Origin: Streptomyces sp. MP131-18
GTDB lineage: Bacteria > Actinomycetota > Actinomycetes > Streptomycetales > Streptomycetaceae
Reading direction: 5' to 3'
DNA: 64,000 nt
Assembly (NCBI RefSeq): GCF_001984575.1
Contig: NZ_LZNS01000001.1
Span: 7,021,012 to 7,085,011, forward strand
Position 1 is the stretch's first letter. Each line of letters opens with the position of its first letter. The notes beneath the pieces are model-generated. The model saw only the letters and a program-made list of their open reading frames with translations, was not told the origin of the DNA and did not search any database. Below are positions 63,114 to 64,000 of the stretch, one piece after another. Position numbers and translations under genes: made by a program.

Positions 63114-64000
63114 TCAGTTGACACCGTCGTGAGGGTCGTAGGGCAGCGGAACGAGGCGGTAGTCCTGCGCGCGTTCGTTCAGCGGGCGGCCGACCTCGCT
63201 GCGCAGCCCCTCCATGTCCTGGCCGAGCTTTTCCCGATACACCGGCAGCATGTCCTGCGAGATCCACTGCCAGCGGGACTCGAAGTTCGCGATGTTGCCG
63301 GTGGGCAGCGGGGAGTCGAACGTGAGCGCGTCCGGGATGTCGACCTCGACCGGCCCCGCGCCCGGCAGGGCCGGTACCGGCATCCGGATCTGGTCAGGGA
63401 GATCGACCCGGACATCGTTCACCACCTCGCGGAACGGCCTGCCGTCCGGTACCGGCGACTCGGAGGTGACGCCGAGCATGTAGGTGACGGCGCGGCCGAG
63501 GTCCCGCTCCTGCATCGCGTCGTAATCGTCCTGGAGGATCATCTCCTGCTCACGCCGGAGCAGGGCCACGTTGCCCTGCTCGATGCGCTGCGGATCGCCG
63601 GAGGCGATGTCCTCCCAGGCGGTGAGCAACTGGGGGGAGAGCTCGCCCCCGGCGGCCAGGCGCCGCATCTCCTCGATCCCGCCGCGGTCGTAGGCCGCGT
63701 GCTGCCAGCCCATGTCCACGAAGATCTCCTTCTGCATGGCGACGAACGTGTCCTCGTAGTGGTCCAGCTCCGCCTCGCCGGCGGTGGCCAGCGCCATCGC
63801 CAGCCCCGGCGGCATCCCCGGCATGGCGGACGCGATCCACGCCAGGCGCTCGTCGCCGCTGAGCCCGCGCAGCACGTGCAGGTCCTGCATGCCCGCGTAG
63901 ACCAGGCCACCGGCCAGCTTCGCCATGCCCGCCCACTGCAACTCGGGGTTGCGCAGGAACAGGTCGGCGTAGTACTCGTACACCCGTGTGATGCGGTCGT
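63114..64000 (-). CDS. Protein of unknown function (5' end beyond the window)
   Basis: At least 290 residues; the frame stays open past 63983 (a GTG there is not convincing, since DRITR precedes it in frame). The sequence is mostly helical and acidic, with YEYYADLFLRNPELQWAGMA, AGGLVYAGMQDLHVL and a C-terminal NFESRWQWISQDMLPVY. No signal peptide or membrane segment is visible in the part shown. I do not recognise the family. It converges on the dioxygenase-like gene. The 183-bp spacer 62931-63113 holds nothing recognisable. Confidence 0.8.
   Translation of the reverse strand, partial: DRITRVYEYYADLFLRNPELQWAGMAKLAGGLVYAGMQDLHVLRGLSGDERLAWIASAMPGMPPGLAMALATAGEAELDHYEDTFVAMQKEIFVDMGWQHAAYDRGGIEEMRRLAAGGELSPQLLTAWEDIASGDPQRIEQGNVALLRREQEMILQDDYDAMQERDLGRAVTYMLGVTSESPVPDGRPFREVVNDVRVDLPDQIRMPVPALPGAGPVEVDIPDALTFDSPLPTGNIANFESRWQWISQDMLPVYREKLGQDMEGLRSEVGRPLNERAQDYRLVPLPYDPHDGVN

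Overview
The window is chromosomal DNA of a Streptomyces-type actinomycete. GC content is very high, third codon positions are almost all G or C, GTG starts are common, Shine-Dalgarno sites are GGAGG-like, terminators are long GC-rich stems without U tracts, and the only TTA (bldA) codons I found lie in regulatory or transposase-derived genes.

Region 1 (1-33477) is a biosynthetic gene cluster that enters from the left. It has the end of one type I PKS gene (AT remnant-KR-ACP) and a second PKS gene with the last two modules (KS-AT-ACP, then KS-AT-DH-KR-ACP-TE). A leftward operon encodes a SnoaL-like protein, an amidohydrolase, two tandem arylamine N-acetyltransferases and a ketosynthase III. 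Rightward genes make a phenazine-style DAHP synthase, a DhbA-like dehydrogenase, a PhzD-like isochorismatase and a PhzE-like ADIC synthase. Together these four should make 3-hydroxyanthranilate from shikimate precursors. A WrbA-like quinone reductase, a flavin monooxygenase, an SRPBCC protein, two NmrA-like oxidoreductases and a second ketosynthase III are candidate tailoring or coupling enzymes. Two TetR regulators, each with a good palindromic operator, and a LysR regulator carrying a TTA codon supply control. 3-Hydroxyanthranilate plus KSIII plus amidohydrolase is the logic described for benzoxazole antibiotics (A33853, nataxazole). Combining it with a modular PKS and two amide-synthase-type NATs suggests a polyketide-aryl amide or benzoxazole product. 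A transposase-derived gene that has lost two of its three catalytic residues and a small unrecognised protein gene lie in the middle. A peptidoglycan amidase and a GH43 remnant appear to be non-cluster genes.

Region 2 (33566-49260) looks like ordinary genome. It holds a secreted S1 protease and a secreted intradiol dioxygenase that share a C-terminal chitin/lignin-binding type module, and a complete fructose PTS operon (DeoR regulator, fruK, fruA, HPr, enzyme I). It also holds an aldehyde dehydrogenase with its DUF779 partner and GAF regulator, a secreted metallophosphoesterase, a secreted cyclohexadienyl-dehydratase-like protein, and an MmyB-type XRE regulator with a TTA codon.

Region 3 (about 49.4-62.9 kb) is a second, compact biosynthetic locus. 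An MFS exporter overlaps or abuts a 3620-residue hybrid megasynthase with the order acyl-AMP ligase-ACP-KS-AT-ACP-luciferase-like monooxygenase-C-A-PCP-C. It is followed by a homogentisate-dioxygenase-like cupin whose promoter carries two matched 18-bp palindromes. The window ends inside a leftward gene of unknown function.
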